Made by a program: the position numbers and the translations under genes. Of a stretch of DNA of 32,422 nt, positions 24,356-29,699 are shown piece by piece (within the stretch, counting starts at the first letter, position 1; each line of letters begins with the position of its first letter). Source of the stretch: a virus; the IMG/VR virus record IMGVR_UViG_3300030329_000094, positions 1 through 32,422 of that record; one strand, 5' to 3'. The notes below the pieces were generated by a model. The model saw nothing but the letters and a program-made list of their open reading frames with translations. It had not been told where the DNA came from and searched no databases.

Positions 24356-24706
24356 CTAGTACAACCAGACTACAGGTTTAGTGCCTCTTGTGTCTACATG
24401 GATAAAGTCTTTAGCCACACCAATTCCAGTAAAACCCAGATTTAAGGCTTCTTTAATACAACAGTACCTGTCAGCAGCATTTGTTATTTTTATGTCTGCC
24501 GCTATTCCCTGGGCGTGTGTACCCGGAACTTCTTTAGCAGCCTCTATGGGGTGTTTCGTGGGGTGTCTGTACCCGCTTGTTATTACAAAAGCAAAACCAC
24601 AGGCTAACCTAAGATTGTCCAGTTGTTGTAGAAAATCCTGTTCCATACGATTTTCTCCTGTAACCTGACAGTTAAACTCGTCTAACGAGAAGTGTTTAAG
24701 ATTCAT
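24356..24706 (-). CDS. peptidase M15-type endolysin
   Basis: A 116-residue zinc peptidase of the M15 (D-Ala-D-Ala carboxypeptidase / L-Ala-D-Glu endopeptidase) family. G-Y-R-H-P-T, then G-T-H-A-Q-G-I-A-A-D and a late F-I-H-V-D give the H...D...H zinc site. It has no signal peptide or membrane segment, so release needs the holin. It sits between terS and terL, overlapping terS by 11 bases. It likely cuts peptidoglycan stem peptides during lysis. Confidence 0.88.
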   Translation of the reverse strand: MNLKHFSLDEFNCQVTGENRMEQDFLQQLDNLRLACGFAFVITSGYRHPTKHPIEAAKEVPGTHAQGIAADIKITNAADRYCCIKEALNLGFTGIGVAKDFIHVDTRGTKPVVWLY

Positions 24707-25079
24707 TGATTACTTCTCCTTCGAGTACGTTGTTGTCACTTACGTCTACAGCACCAACACCAGAAATGTTGATTTGTATAGAGTTTCTACCTGCGTCTTT
24801 GATTATTTCTTTTTCAAAAGCACCCACAGGTAACATACGGTCCATTATCAGCTTCCAGGCAGAAGCCTGATTCTTATGTTCGTTGTCCAGGGCAGCGTCA
24901 AAAATTGTTTCCAGTACTTTCCTGGACTTAGGTGAAGCCAGCATCCGGGCTTTGTACTCATTGATAATAGCAGCGTCACCCTTTGGTCTGCCTACTTTAC
25001 CTTTGTTCCCTGGTTTTACAGCAGCAACTTCTGACTTCGGGGGTCTGCCACGACCTCTCTTTTTTATAGCTTCGGTCAT
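24696..25079 (-). CDS. terS: terminase small subunit
   Basis: A 127-residue basic-to-acidic protein at the head of the late arm. Two AT-hook-like motifs (R-G-R-P-P-K near 8-13 and V-G-R-P-K-G near 31-36) should bind the minor groove. A helical middle and an acidic C-terminus follow. Placement before the endolysin and terL supports the small terminase role: recognising phage DNA and loading TerL. A sigma-70 promoter begins 28 bases upstream. Confidence 0.75.
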   Translation of the reverse strand: MTEAIKKRGRGRPPKSEVAAVKPGNKGKVGRPKGDAAIINEYKARMLASPKSRKVLETIFDAALDNEHKNQASAWKLIMDRMLPVGAFEKEIIKDAGRNSIQINISGVGAVDVSDNNVLEGEVINES

Positions 25080-25106
25080 AACATATTGTCCCTTTGTTAT
25101 GCCAAT

Positions 25107-25135
25107 AGTATAACATAAGTCTACATAAAAGTCAA
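25107..25135 (-). promoter_or_regulatory. sigma-70 promoter of the late arm
   Basis: On the minus strand, TTGACT (25130-25135), a 17-base spacer and TATACT (25107-25112), with TGT before the -10 (extended -10). The predicted start is near 25100, leaving a leader of about 20 bases to terS with AAAGGGA as ribosome site. Confidence 0.8.
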
Positions 25136-25238
25136 GCTATTTATTTACTAAATGGCCCATAGGGTGTTTCTCGTGTAAAAACAAATGGTTACTTGTGTTT
25201 ATTTTGTGCCTAGTTTTCCTAATTTTAGCCTATTTTGT

Positions 25239-25252
25239 GTACCAGTGGGTAC
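25239..25252. repeat. perfect inverted repeat, possible operator
   Basis: GTACC-AGTG-GGTAC, with 5-bp perfect arms and a 4-base loop, in the control region between the leftward sigma-54 pair and the leftward sigma-70 promoter. It could be an operator or an RNA hairpin in the leader of sigma-54 transcripts. Confidence 0.4.
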
Positions 25253-25290
25253 TACAATATTAATAATAGTAAACCACGGCCCCCGCCCCA

Positions 25291-25307
25291 TGCAAAAATC
25301 ATGCCAA
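25291..25307 (-). promoter_or_regulatory. sigma-54 promoter element, leftward 1
   Basis: The minus strand reads TTGGCATGATTTTTGCA, matching the -24/-12 consensus YTGGCACG-N4-TTGCW with one change (C to T). It faces the terminase genes, about 210 bases before terS. Confidence 0.72.
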
Positions 25308-25317
25308 ACTTATGTTA

Positions 25318-25334
25318 TGCAAGAATCATGCCAA
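25318..25334 (-). promoter_or_regulatory. sigma-54 promoter element, leftward 2
   Basis: The minus strand reads TTGGCATGATTCTTGCA, 27 bases from leftward element 1 and differing from it by one base. GG and GC of the -24/-12 pair are intact with correct spacing. Confidence 0.72.
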
Positions 25335-25391
25335 GGTTGCGCCATTGGTTGCGATGATGATGCAACATTCGTTTAACTTATGGCCCCAAAG

Positions 25392-25408
25392 TTGGCACGA
25401 GTCTTGCA
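25392..25408 (+). promoter_or_regulatory. sigma-54 promoter element, rightward 1
   Basis: TTGGCACGAGTCTTGCA, a full match to the -24/-12 consensus with the required GG and GC and the right spacing. It lies at the end of repeat unit A. Confidence 0.78.
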
Positions 25409-25468
25409 TGGGAAGCACCATTGGCTGCGTTTATGGTGCAACATTTGTTAGGCTTATGGCTCCCAAAG

Positions 25469-25485
25469 TTGGCACGAGTTTTGCA
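25469..25485 (+). promoter_or_regulatory. sigma-54 promoter element, rightward 2
   Basis: TTGGCACGAGTTTTGCA, a full consensus match 77 bases after element 1, at the end of repeat unit B. The unit B inverted repeat lies 30-54 bases upstream. Confidence 0.78.
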
Positions 25486-25502
25486 TAAGGAGCCGTCTCA
25501 AG

Positions 25503-25519
25503 TTGGCACGAGTCTTGCA
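25503..25519 (+). promoter_or_regulatory. sigma-54 promoter element, rightward 3
   Basis: TTGGCACGAGTCTTGCA, identical to element 1 and 34 bases after element 2. Confidence 0.78.
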
Positions 25520-25537
25520 TGAGGTGACCTCCTAAAG

Positions 25538-25554
25538 TTGGCATGGGTTTTGCA
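25538..25554 (+). promoter_or_regulatory. sigma-54 promoter element, rightward 4
   Basis: TTGGCATGGGTTTTGCA, 35 bases after element 3. It differs from consensus by C to T in the -24 box; GG and GC are intact. Confidence 0.72.
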
Positions 25555-25574
25555 TGAGTCCTGGAATCGCAAAG

Positions 25575-25591
25575 TTGGCATGGGTTTTGCA
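25575..25591 (+). promoter_or_regulatory. sigma-54 promoter element, rightward 5
   Basis: TTGGCATGGGTTTTGCA, identical to element 4 and 37 bases after it. Confidence 0.72.
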
Positions 25592-25607
25592 TAGGTAGCT
25601 CCCAGAG

Positions 25608-25624
25608 TTGGCACGAGTTTTAAC
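25608..25624 (+). promoter_or_regulatory. degenerate sigma-54 element, rightward 6
   Basis: TTGGCACGAGTTTTAAC keeps a perfect -24 box, but the -12 GC is lost. It is 33 bases after element 5 and the last copy of the array, so probably inactive as a promoter. Confidence 0.5.
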
Positions 25625-25693
25625 AAGTGTGTGGGCCAATGTGGCAACCTATATAGTTACGAAAAAAAAAGTTAAAAAAAGTTGAATTAATTG

Positions 25694-25723
25694 TTGACAT
25701 AAGAAAAAAAAATAAATTAAGCT
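25694..25723 (+). promoter_or_regulatory. possible sigma-70 promoter of the rightward arm
   Basis: A perfect TTGACA (25694-25699) with an 18-base spacer to TAAGCT (25718-25723), preceded by A-tracts that could act as an UP element. The -10 is poor, so activity is uncertain. Confidence 0.4.
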
Positions 25724-25759
25724 ATGCACAAATACACAAACAAATAGAGAGAAGATATT

Positions 25760-26167
25760 ATGTTAGAAGCAATAAAATCATTTGAACAGAAAGATAATTT
25801 GAACCAAAAACACAGAAAAGATAATTACTTTCACAGGCAACTAGAAGCGATAGACACGGAAGGGAATTCGATCTTGACCCTTAGAACATATCACACAGGA
25901 AAAAGGGTATATGCCTGTCTATGGGTTAGCATCAGCCTTAACAATGGGGACATGGCCTACGGATCAGGTTGGGCTGGTGGCTATGGCTACTGTAAAGAGT
26001 CAACAGCCTGTGAAGAAGCATTGATGTCAGCAGGGATCGAACTGCAAAAAAGCATTGCAGGTAAGGGAATGGGCACGGTTCAAGAAGCTATTGAGGGAGT
26101 CGCTAGGGATCTATTGAAGCTCAAAGGCAACGGCAAATTTTTAACGCTAACCTACGCAAACGCATAA
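25760..26167 (+). CDS. first gene of the rightward arm, unknown function
   Basis: A 135-residue protein. The start has AGAGAGAAG upstream. A central G-S-G-W-A-G-G-Y-G-Y-C-K-E-S-T-A-C-E-E-A-L motif (about 68-90) and a following helix with S-A-G-I-E-L occur in hypothetical proteins of many phages and plasmids of Proteobacteria (from memory), without assigned role. Being the first gene after the sigma-54 array, it should be made early and strongly if the array is active. Host takeover or DNA-related function is only inference. Confidence 0.7.
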   Translation: MLEAIKSFEQKDNLNQKHRKDNYFHRQLEAIDTEGNSILTLRTYHTGKRVYACLWVSISLNNGDMAYGSGWAGGYGYCKESTACEEALMSAGIELQKSIAGKGMGTVQEAIEGVARDLLKLKGNGKFLTLTYANA

Positions 26168-26179
26168 GGGGAAACAAAA

Positions 26180-26407
26180 ATGAGGAACGTATCAAACGAA
26201 GAAGCAGACAAAATAGAGGAAATTATAGACTCTGTAGGACTGTCAAACTTCATTAGTGCATTGTCTGATATATGCGGAGAAAAAGCCGATCATATACGCT
26301 CAAATAGTCCAGCCGAAGACGATCTATATTTGTCTAGAATGTGGTTAAACTGTTATAATGTATTGAACACAACACAAGGAAAAATAATTAGATACTTAGG
26401 AGAGTAA
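26180..26407 (+). CDS. small hypothetical protein
   Basis: A 75-residue helical protein: a short acidic N-terminus, then S-N-F-I-S-A-L-S-D-I-C-G-E-K-A-D-H-I-R-S-N and a W-containing helix. A similar 'L-x-x-I-C-x-x-K-A-x-H-x-R-x-N' pattern occurs in small accessory proteins of proteobacterial phages and plasmids, often near the preceding family (from memory). GGGGAAA lies upstream. Function unknown. Confidence 0.65.
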   Translation: MRNVSNEEADKIEEIIDSVGLSNFISALSDICGEKADHIRSNSPAEDDLYLSRMWLNCYNVLNTTQGKIIRYLGE

Positions 26408-26411
26408 AAAC

Positions 26412-27230
26412 ATGGACAAACTAAACGTATTAAGTTGTTTCGACGGTATGTCTTGCGGTCAGATAGCGTTAGACCGATTGAGGATACCAGTTAATAAATA
26501 TTTTGCGTCTGAGATAGACAAATACGCAACTCAGACCACACAGAAAAATTTTCCTAATACTGTGCAACTAGGGTCGATAACAGATATTCCTAGTGAGTCA
26601 ACAATTAACGGCCACAAAATAGACCTATTGATCGGAGGGTCACCTTGTCAAGGGTTTTCATTTGCAGGTAAGCAGTTAAATTTTGATGATCCACGTTCAA
26701 AACTTTTCTTTGACTTTGTGCGACTAAAGAACAGTCTAAAGCCTAAATATTTTTTGCTTGAGAATGTCAAGATGAAGAAAGAATCGGAAGACATAATCAC
26801 CGAAATACTAGGAGTCGAACCAATCGAAATAAACAGCCGGCTAGTGTCGGCACAGAACCGAAAGAGATTATTTTGGACTAACATACCTTTTAGCGGTAAA
26901 CAGCCAGAAGACAAGCAAATACTGCTTAAGGACATCCTAGAAGACGACAGTGTGACCGATAGGGACAAAAGCCATTGTTTAGACGCTAACTACTTCAAAG
27001 GAGGAAATCTGAAGTCTTACTTCGAGAAAAACCGAAGACAGATAGTTTTTAATTGTGAGCCAAAATCTAATAGTCTACATTGGCGAAAACTAACGCCTTT
27101 AGAATGCGAAAGACTCCAGACAGTACCAGAAGGATACACAGAAGGAGTGTCCAACACGCAACGATACAGGATGCTAGGGAATGGCTGGACAGTGGACGTT
27201 ATTTGTCACATAATGGAGGGTCTAAAATAA
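26412..27230 (+). CDS. orphan DNA cytosine-C5 methyltransferase
   Basis: A 272-residue C5 methyltransferase. Motif I is S-C-F-D-G-M-S-C-G-Q (8-17, a variant of FxGxGG). The catalytic P-C-Q has C79, motif VI is E-N-V, motif VIII is Q-N-R-K-R-L-F-W, and a late R-K-L-T-P-L-E-C-E-R-L-Q and R-M-L-G-N-G-W give motifs IX and X. The target-recognition region is short. No restriction enzyme is near, so it probably protects phage DNA against host restriction or modifies host promoters. AGGAGAG precedes the ATG. It appears complete. Confidence 0.93.
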   Translation: MDKLNVLSCFDGMSCGQIALDRLRIPVNKYFASEIDKYATQTTQKNFPNTVQLGSITDIPSESTINGHKIDLLIGGSPCQGFSFAGKQLNFDDPRSKLFFDFVRLKNSLKPKYFLLENVKMKKESEDIITEILGVEPIEINSRLVSAQNRKRLFWTNIPFSGKQPEDKQILLKDILEDDSVTDRDKSHCLDANYFKGGNLKSYFEKNRRQIVFNCEPKSNSLHWRKLTPLECERLQTVPEGYTEGVSNTQRYRMLGNGWTVDVICHIMEGLK

Positions 27231-27439
27231 TGAGGTACGTATTTAGTGAAATACCAAACAACGAAGAAGGGCAAGAGCTTTTGAGACTGATGAAGAAGTA
27301 CTTAAACAAAAAAGACTATAAACTTAGAGCTAGGGGTCAATATCTTAAGGAAGGCAATGACTGGAAAAGGTACAGCCACGGTCAGCCGATAGAAAAAAGC
27401 AAATGTATACGTGTTTACATTGACACGAATAGGAGGTAA
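27230..27439 (+). CDS. small basic hypothetical protein
   Basis: A 69-residue basic protein whose ATG overlaps the methyltransferase stop (TAATG). It contains M-K-K-Y-L-N-K-K-D-Y-K-L-R-A-R-G-Q-Y and ends R-V-Y-I-D-T-N-R-R. No family is recognised. A longer frame from 27080 overlaps the methyltransferase and is not used. Confidence 0.6.
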   Translation: MRYVFSEIPNNEEGQELLRLMKKYLNKKDYKLRARGQYLKEGNDWKRYSHGQPIEKSKCIRVYIDTNRR

Positions 27440-27442
27440 TTA

Positions 27443-27700
27443 ATGGAAGAACGAATGGTGCATGATTTCTGGCTAAAGGACGGCACAGGCCAGTGTAAAC
27501 TAGATTTTTACCTCGTAACTGAGACAGGAGTGACGGCCCACGAAGAGGAGGTTTCTTGGCTGACAATCAAACCCATCCGGAAAAAAACACAGGACGACGA
27601 AGGAAACTGGTCGGACGAATGGGAAGAAGCAAGTCTTGACGACCCCGAACAACTTGAAACAGAGGATTTTGTCGAGCAATGGGAACAAACTAACTGGTAG
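27443..27700 (+). CDS. small acidic hypothetical protein
   Basis: An 85-residue acidic protein with a strong AGGAGG site 7 bases before the ATG. The C-terminal half is rich in D, E and W (E-W-E-E-A, E-Q-W-E-Q-T-N-W). The acidity is of the kind seen in DNA mimics and inhibitors of host DNA-binding proteins, but nothing else supports this. Confidence 0.6.
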   Translation: MEERMVHDFWLKDGTGQCKLDFYLVTETGVTAHEEEVSWLTIKPIRKKTQDDEGNWSDEWEEASLDDPEQLETEDFVEQWEQTNW

Positions 27701-27719
27701 AAATTAGGAGAGTGAACAA

Positions 27720-27965
27720 ATGATTCCAGCAGGTAAAAATGAGAAAGAAGCAAAACAATTTGCTAAAGAGTTCTCTATAAAAAACAAAGGGCAGTATATA
27801 ACTTTATTCGCAAACTTTGGTTTGTTTCTGAGCCATTCTAAAAGATTAAATGTATTTGCTCCTAGTGATTCATTGTTCGGAGTCTACTGGTTGAATGGTG
27901 TAGAAAAATCCTTTACCACTAAACAGAAAATCGCTGACGAACAAAACACACCAACACTAAATTAA
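27720..27965 (+). CDS. small hypothetical protein
   Basis: An 81-residue protein with mixed composition (F-A-K-E-F-S-I-K-N-K-G-Q-Y-I-T-L-F-A-N-F-G). Its start region, AGGAGAGTGAACAAATGAT, is repeated exactly before the gene at 27979. No family is recognised. Confidence 0.55.
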   Translation: MIPAGKNEKEAKQFAKEFSIKNKGQYITLFANFGLFLSHSKRLNVFAPSDSLFGVYWLNGVEKSFTTKQKIADEQNTPTLN

Positions 27966-27978
27966 GGAGAGTGAACAA

Positions 27979-28137
27979 ATGATATTTTTACACCAAAAAA
28001 AGGCATATACAGCCTTAAACGATCTAGTGGAACACCTAGAACAGACGAACGCATGTCTGGAAAGAATCTCGACCTTGATAAACGAAGGAAACCAAAACCA
28101 ACAAAAGGAGGAGGAAGCAGATGACAACCAAAGTTAG
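27979..28137 (+). CDS. 52-residue helical protein before thyX
   Basis: A frame with a good AAGGAGAG site, a helical first part (L-N-D-L-V-E-H-L-E-Q-T-N) and an acidic, Q-rich tail. Its 3' end overlaps thyX by 17 bases in another frame, and its last codons contain the thyX ribosome site. No family is recognised. Confidence 0.55.
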   Translation: MIFLHQKKAYTALNDLVEHLEQTNACLERISTLINEGNQNQQKEEEADDNQS

Positions 28138-28768
28138 CCTTGTGAGCTACACACGAGGCGCTAGAGGCGAATCTATGAAAGAGCTAGTGGAGTATTGCGC
28201 CAGAGTAAGTAACCCTCAGAATCAAAATAAGAGCGTCTCAGTGGGTAAACTGTGGAACTACCTACAAAAGCACAAGCACTGGTCTCCCTTCGAGATGGTC
28301 AATATCTGCCTCGAAATAAATACAAGTAGGGCTATAGGCCGTCAGTTGCTAAGGCACAGATCCTTTAGCTTTCAGGAGTTTAGCCAGCGGTACGCAGACC
28401 CAACGGACGATCTGGGCTTTAGTTTCCAAGAGGCTAGAACTCAAGACTTAAGCAATCGTCAAAACTCCAACAAAACAGAGGACAGAGGCTTAATGCAGTT
28501 CTGGGAGTCTGCACAAGCTAGAGTCAAGGACATAGCCTTGAGTGAATATATAAACGCCTTATCAAACGGCATCGCTAAAGAACAAGCTAGGGCATTATTA
28601 CCAGAGGGTTTAACCAATAGCCGTTTGTACATGAACGGAACCCTCAGATCTTGGTTACATTTTATCGAAGTTAGAACCGACGTTTCAGCACAGGAAGAAG
28701 TTAGACAACTAGCGGAAGAATGTAGTACAATCATAACAAACTTAATTGAAGGAGAAACAAACCCATGA
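28121..28768 (+). CDS. thyX: flavin-dependent thymidylate synthase
   Basis: A 215-residue ThyX that makes dTMP from dUMP using FAD, NADPH and methylene-tetrahydrofolate. The signature R-H-R-x7-S lies at 78-88 (R-H-R-S-F-S-F-Q-E-F-S). H-W-S-P-F-E at 53-58 and the late R-L-Y-M-N-G-T-L-R-S-W are the other usual family patches. The length is normal. AAGGAGGAGG stands upstream. With the class II RNR it gives the phage its own route to dTTP, typical of marine lytic phages. Confidence 0.95.
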   Translation: MTTKVSLVSYTRGARGESMKELVEYCARVSNPQNQNKSVSVGKLWNYLQKHKHWSPFEMVNICLEINTSRAIGRQLLRHRSFSFQEFSQRYADPTDDLGFSFQEARTQDLSNRQNSNKTEDRGLMQFWESAQARVKDIALSEYINALSNGIAKEQARALLPEGLTNSRLYMNGTLRSWLHFIEVRTDVSAQEEVRQLAEECSTIITNLIEGETNP

Positions 28769-28995
28769 AAAAAACTTTAGTCTATGCTTTAGCAGGACTC
28801 CTGTTGTGCACTCTCGTGAGCTGTGGGAGTCTTTCAACTGGGAAGGCCGCAGAAAGCACACAGCAAACAGAGAGACACCTAAAAAGAATGGTAAAAGTAT
28901 GTACCACTAGGCCAAATGGGAGCACATGTACCTACTTGAGAAGAGAAGAATTAAAGCAAATGCCACGTAACGTAATTATTAGGAGACCCTTATGA
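28765..28995 (+). CDS. small lipoprotein
   Basis: A 76-residue protein with a signal sequence (K2-K3, hydrophobic 5-18) and a lipobox L17-V-S-C20, so the mature lipoprotein has about 57 residues, basic and with two more cysteines. The ATG overlaps the thyX stop (ATGA). It could be an outer-membrane superinfection-exclusion protein or an o-spanin; its place in the early arm, away from the holin, favours the former. This is inference. Confidence 0.75.
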   Translation: MKKTLVYALAGLLLCTLVSCGSLSTGKAAESTQQTERHLKRMVKVCTTRPNGSTCTYLRREELKQMPRNVIIRRPL

Positions 28996-29174
28996 GATGT
29001 AGAGCTTGCAACGTCATCCTGGAAGACCATGAAGCGGTCAAGAAGGACCACAATGGAGAATATTTTGATATGTGCAATGTTTGCCTAAGTAGTGTCTTCC
29101 AGACTACTCTGGACGACAACTTGGACATACCAGTAAATATTTCAGTTGACCTATTGACAATTGAAGATTTTTAG
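28992..29174 (+). CDS. small zinc-binding protein
   Basis: A 60-residue protein. M-R-C-R-A-C (C3-x2-C6) and D-M-C-N-V-C (C28, C31) give a C2-C2 zinc ribbon. The C-terminal part is acidic. It overlaps the lipoprotein gene (ATGA). A strong promoter lies in its 3' end. Similar short zinc-ribbon proteins occur in many marine podoviruses (from memory); role unknown. Confidence 0.65.
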   Translation: MRCRACNVILEDHEAVKKDHNGEYFDMCNVCLSSVFQTTLDDNLDIPVNISVDLLTIEDF

Positions 29175-29182
29175 TGTATACT
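29154..29182 (+). promoter_or_regulatory. strong sigma-70 promoter for the replication block
   Basis: A perfect TTGACA (29154-29159), a 17-base spacer and TATACT (29177-29182). It begins in the last codons of the zinc-ribbon gene, and the predicted start is near 29189. Confidence 0.85.
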
Positions 29183-29188
29183 AAACTT

Positions 29189-29322
29189 ATGTAGTACTAA
29201 TGTTAACCATAGAGTGACTTTTGTAGTTATATATAATAATAACCTAAGTTAAACTTAGGTGACTAAATGGTTAAACTTTAGAAAACTAAAGACAACTATT
29301 GATTACAACTTAGGGGAAAACT
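29189..29322 (+). promoter_or_regulatory. structured 5' leader
   Basis: About 130 bases without a gene between the promoter and the 52-residue ORF. It holds CCTAAGT-TAA-ACTTAGG (29243-29259), CTTTAG-AAAA-CTAAAG (29276-29291) and a distant pair TTAACCAT (29203-29210) / ATGGTTAA (29267-29274). There is no T tract, so these are not plain terminators. They are candidate mRNA structures or operators. Confidence 0.55.
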
Positions 29323-29481
29323 ATGCACTTATTTTTGTGGGACAGACTAAGGTTTGACCAGAAGAGAATGCAGGACCAAAGAGAAAAACTGGAGGAACAG
29401 GAGAAGCTCATAGAGGAACAGAGGGCGCAAATCCAGAAACAAATGGAAGAAAATAACGAAGAAAAAGGGGTAACAGAATAA
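29323..29481 (+). CDS. 52-residue coiled-coil protein
   Basis: A frame from an ATG after GGGGAAAA. Almost the whole protein is one charged helix (Q-R-E-K-L-E-E-Q-E-K-L-I-E-E-Q-R-A-Q) with heptad-like spacing. It is the first gene of the transcript from the strong promoter. Stop and next start overlap (TAATG). No family is recognised; such helices can make dimers or bind partners. Confidence 0.6.
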   Translation: MHLFLWDRLRFDQKRMQDQREKLEEQEKLIEEQRAQIQKQMEENNEEKGVTE

Positions 29482-29699
29482 TGGACAAGGTATTTCAGCA
29501 AGTAACCATCATTATTTCATCTGACGACCTTGGTGGGGACCATGCCGTACCACCGGTAGACATTCTAGCTAGTGTGGTGAGAGAGTCACCCGACGTTGAC
29601 CTTGTTTCCATCGAAGAAATAAAAGACATGCAGTTGACCGCCCAAAGCAGCACAGGTTCCTTCAGGTCAACCAACTGGAACGACGTGGCGGTAAGATGA
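29481..29699 (+). CDS. small hypothetical protein
   Basis: A 72-residue acidic protein with I-I-I-S-S-D-D-L-G-G and V-P-P-V-D-I-L-A-S-V-V. The pattern has no cysteine or membrane segment. It overlaps both neighbours by start-stop coupling. No family is recognised. Confidence 0.55.
   Translation: MDKVFQQVTIIISSDDLGGDHAVPPVDILASVVRESPDVDLVSIEEIKDMQLTAQSSTGSFRSTNWNDVAVR

Larger units (their letters stand above)
25339..25490 (+). repeat. two 76-bp imperfect direct repeats, each ending in a sigma-54 element
   Basis: Unit A begins at 25339 and unit B at 25415. Both run from a GC(G/A)CCATTGG start through TGCAACATT and CTTATGGC to CAAAGTTGGCACGAG and the -12 element. Unit B opens with an inverted repeat GCACCAT (25415-25421) and ATGGTGC (25433-25439). 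In unit A a shorter GTTGC (25336-25340) / GCAAC (25362-25366) pair brackets the same place. They are candidate activator sites. Confidence 0.75.
25080..25759. other. divergent control region, candidate origin
   Basis: The only long gene-free stretch. From left to right it holds a leftward sigma-70 promoter, a GTACC/GGTAC inverted repeat (25239-25252) and a G+C-rich block (about 25275-25291). Two leftward sigma-54 elements follow, then two 76-bp imperfect repeats, five rightward sigma-54 elements plus a decayed sixth, A-tracts (25661-25715) and a weak rightward sigma-70 promoter. I see no convincing gene in it. Both transcription arms start here. The AT-rich part beside iterated repeats also fits a replication origin, which is inference. 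Confidence 0.85.

Noticed and set aside
25185-25376. 63-residue rightward frame in the control region
   Set aside because: No ribosome site, unusual composition, and it covers the leftward sigma-54 pair and an inverted repeat.
25291-25624. CRISPR-like array
   Set aside because: Repeat spacing is irregular (77, 34, 35, 37, 33), copies occur on both strands, gaps are related to each other rather than unique, and the core fits RpoN promoters.
29243-29259. Intrinsic terminator at the perfect inverted repeat
   Set aside because: The stem is AT-rich and no T tract follows on either strand, so it is listed as leader structure instead.
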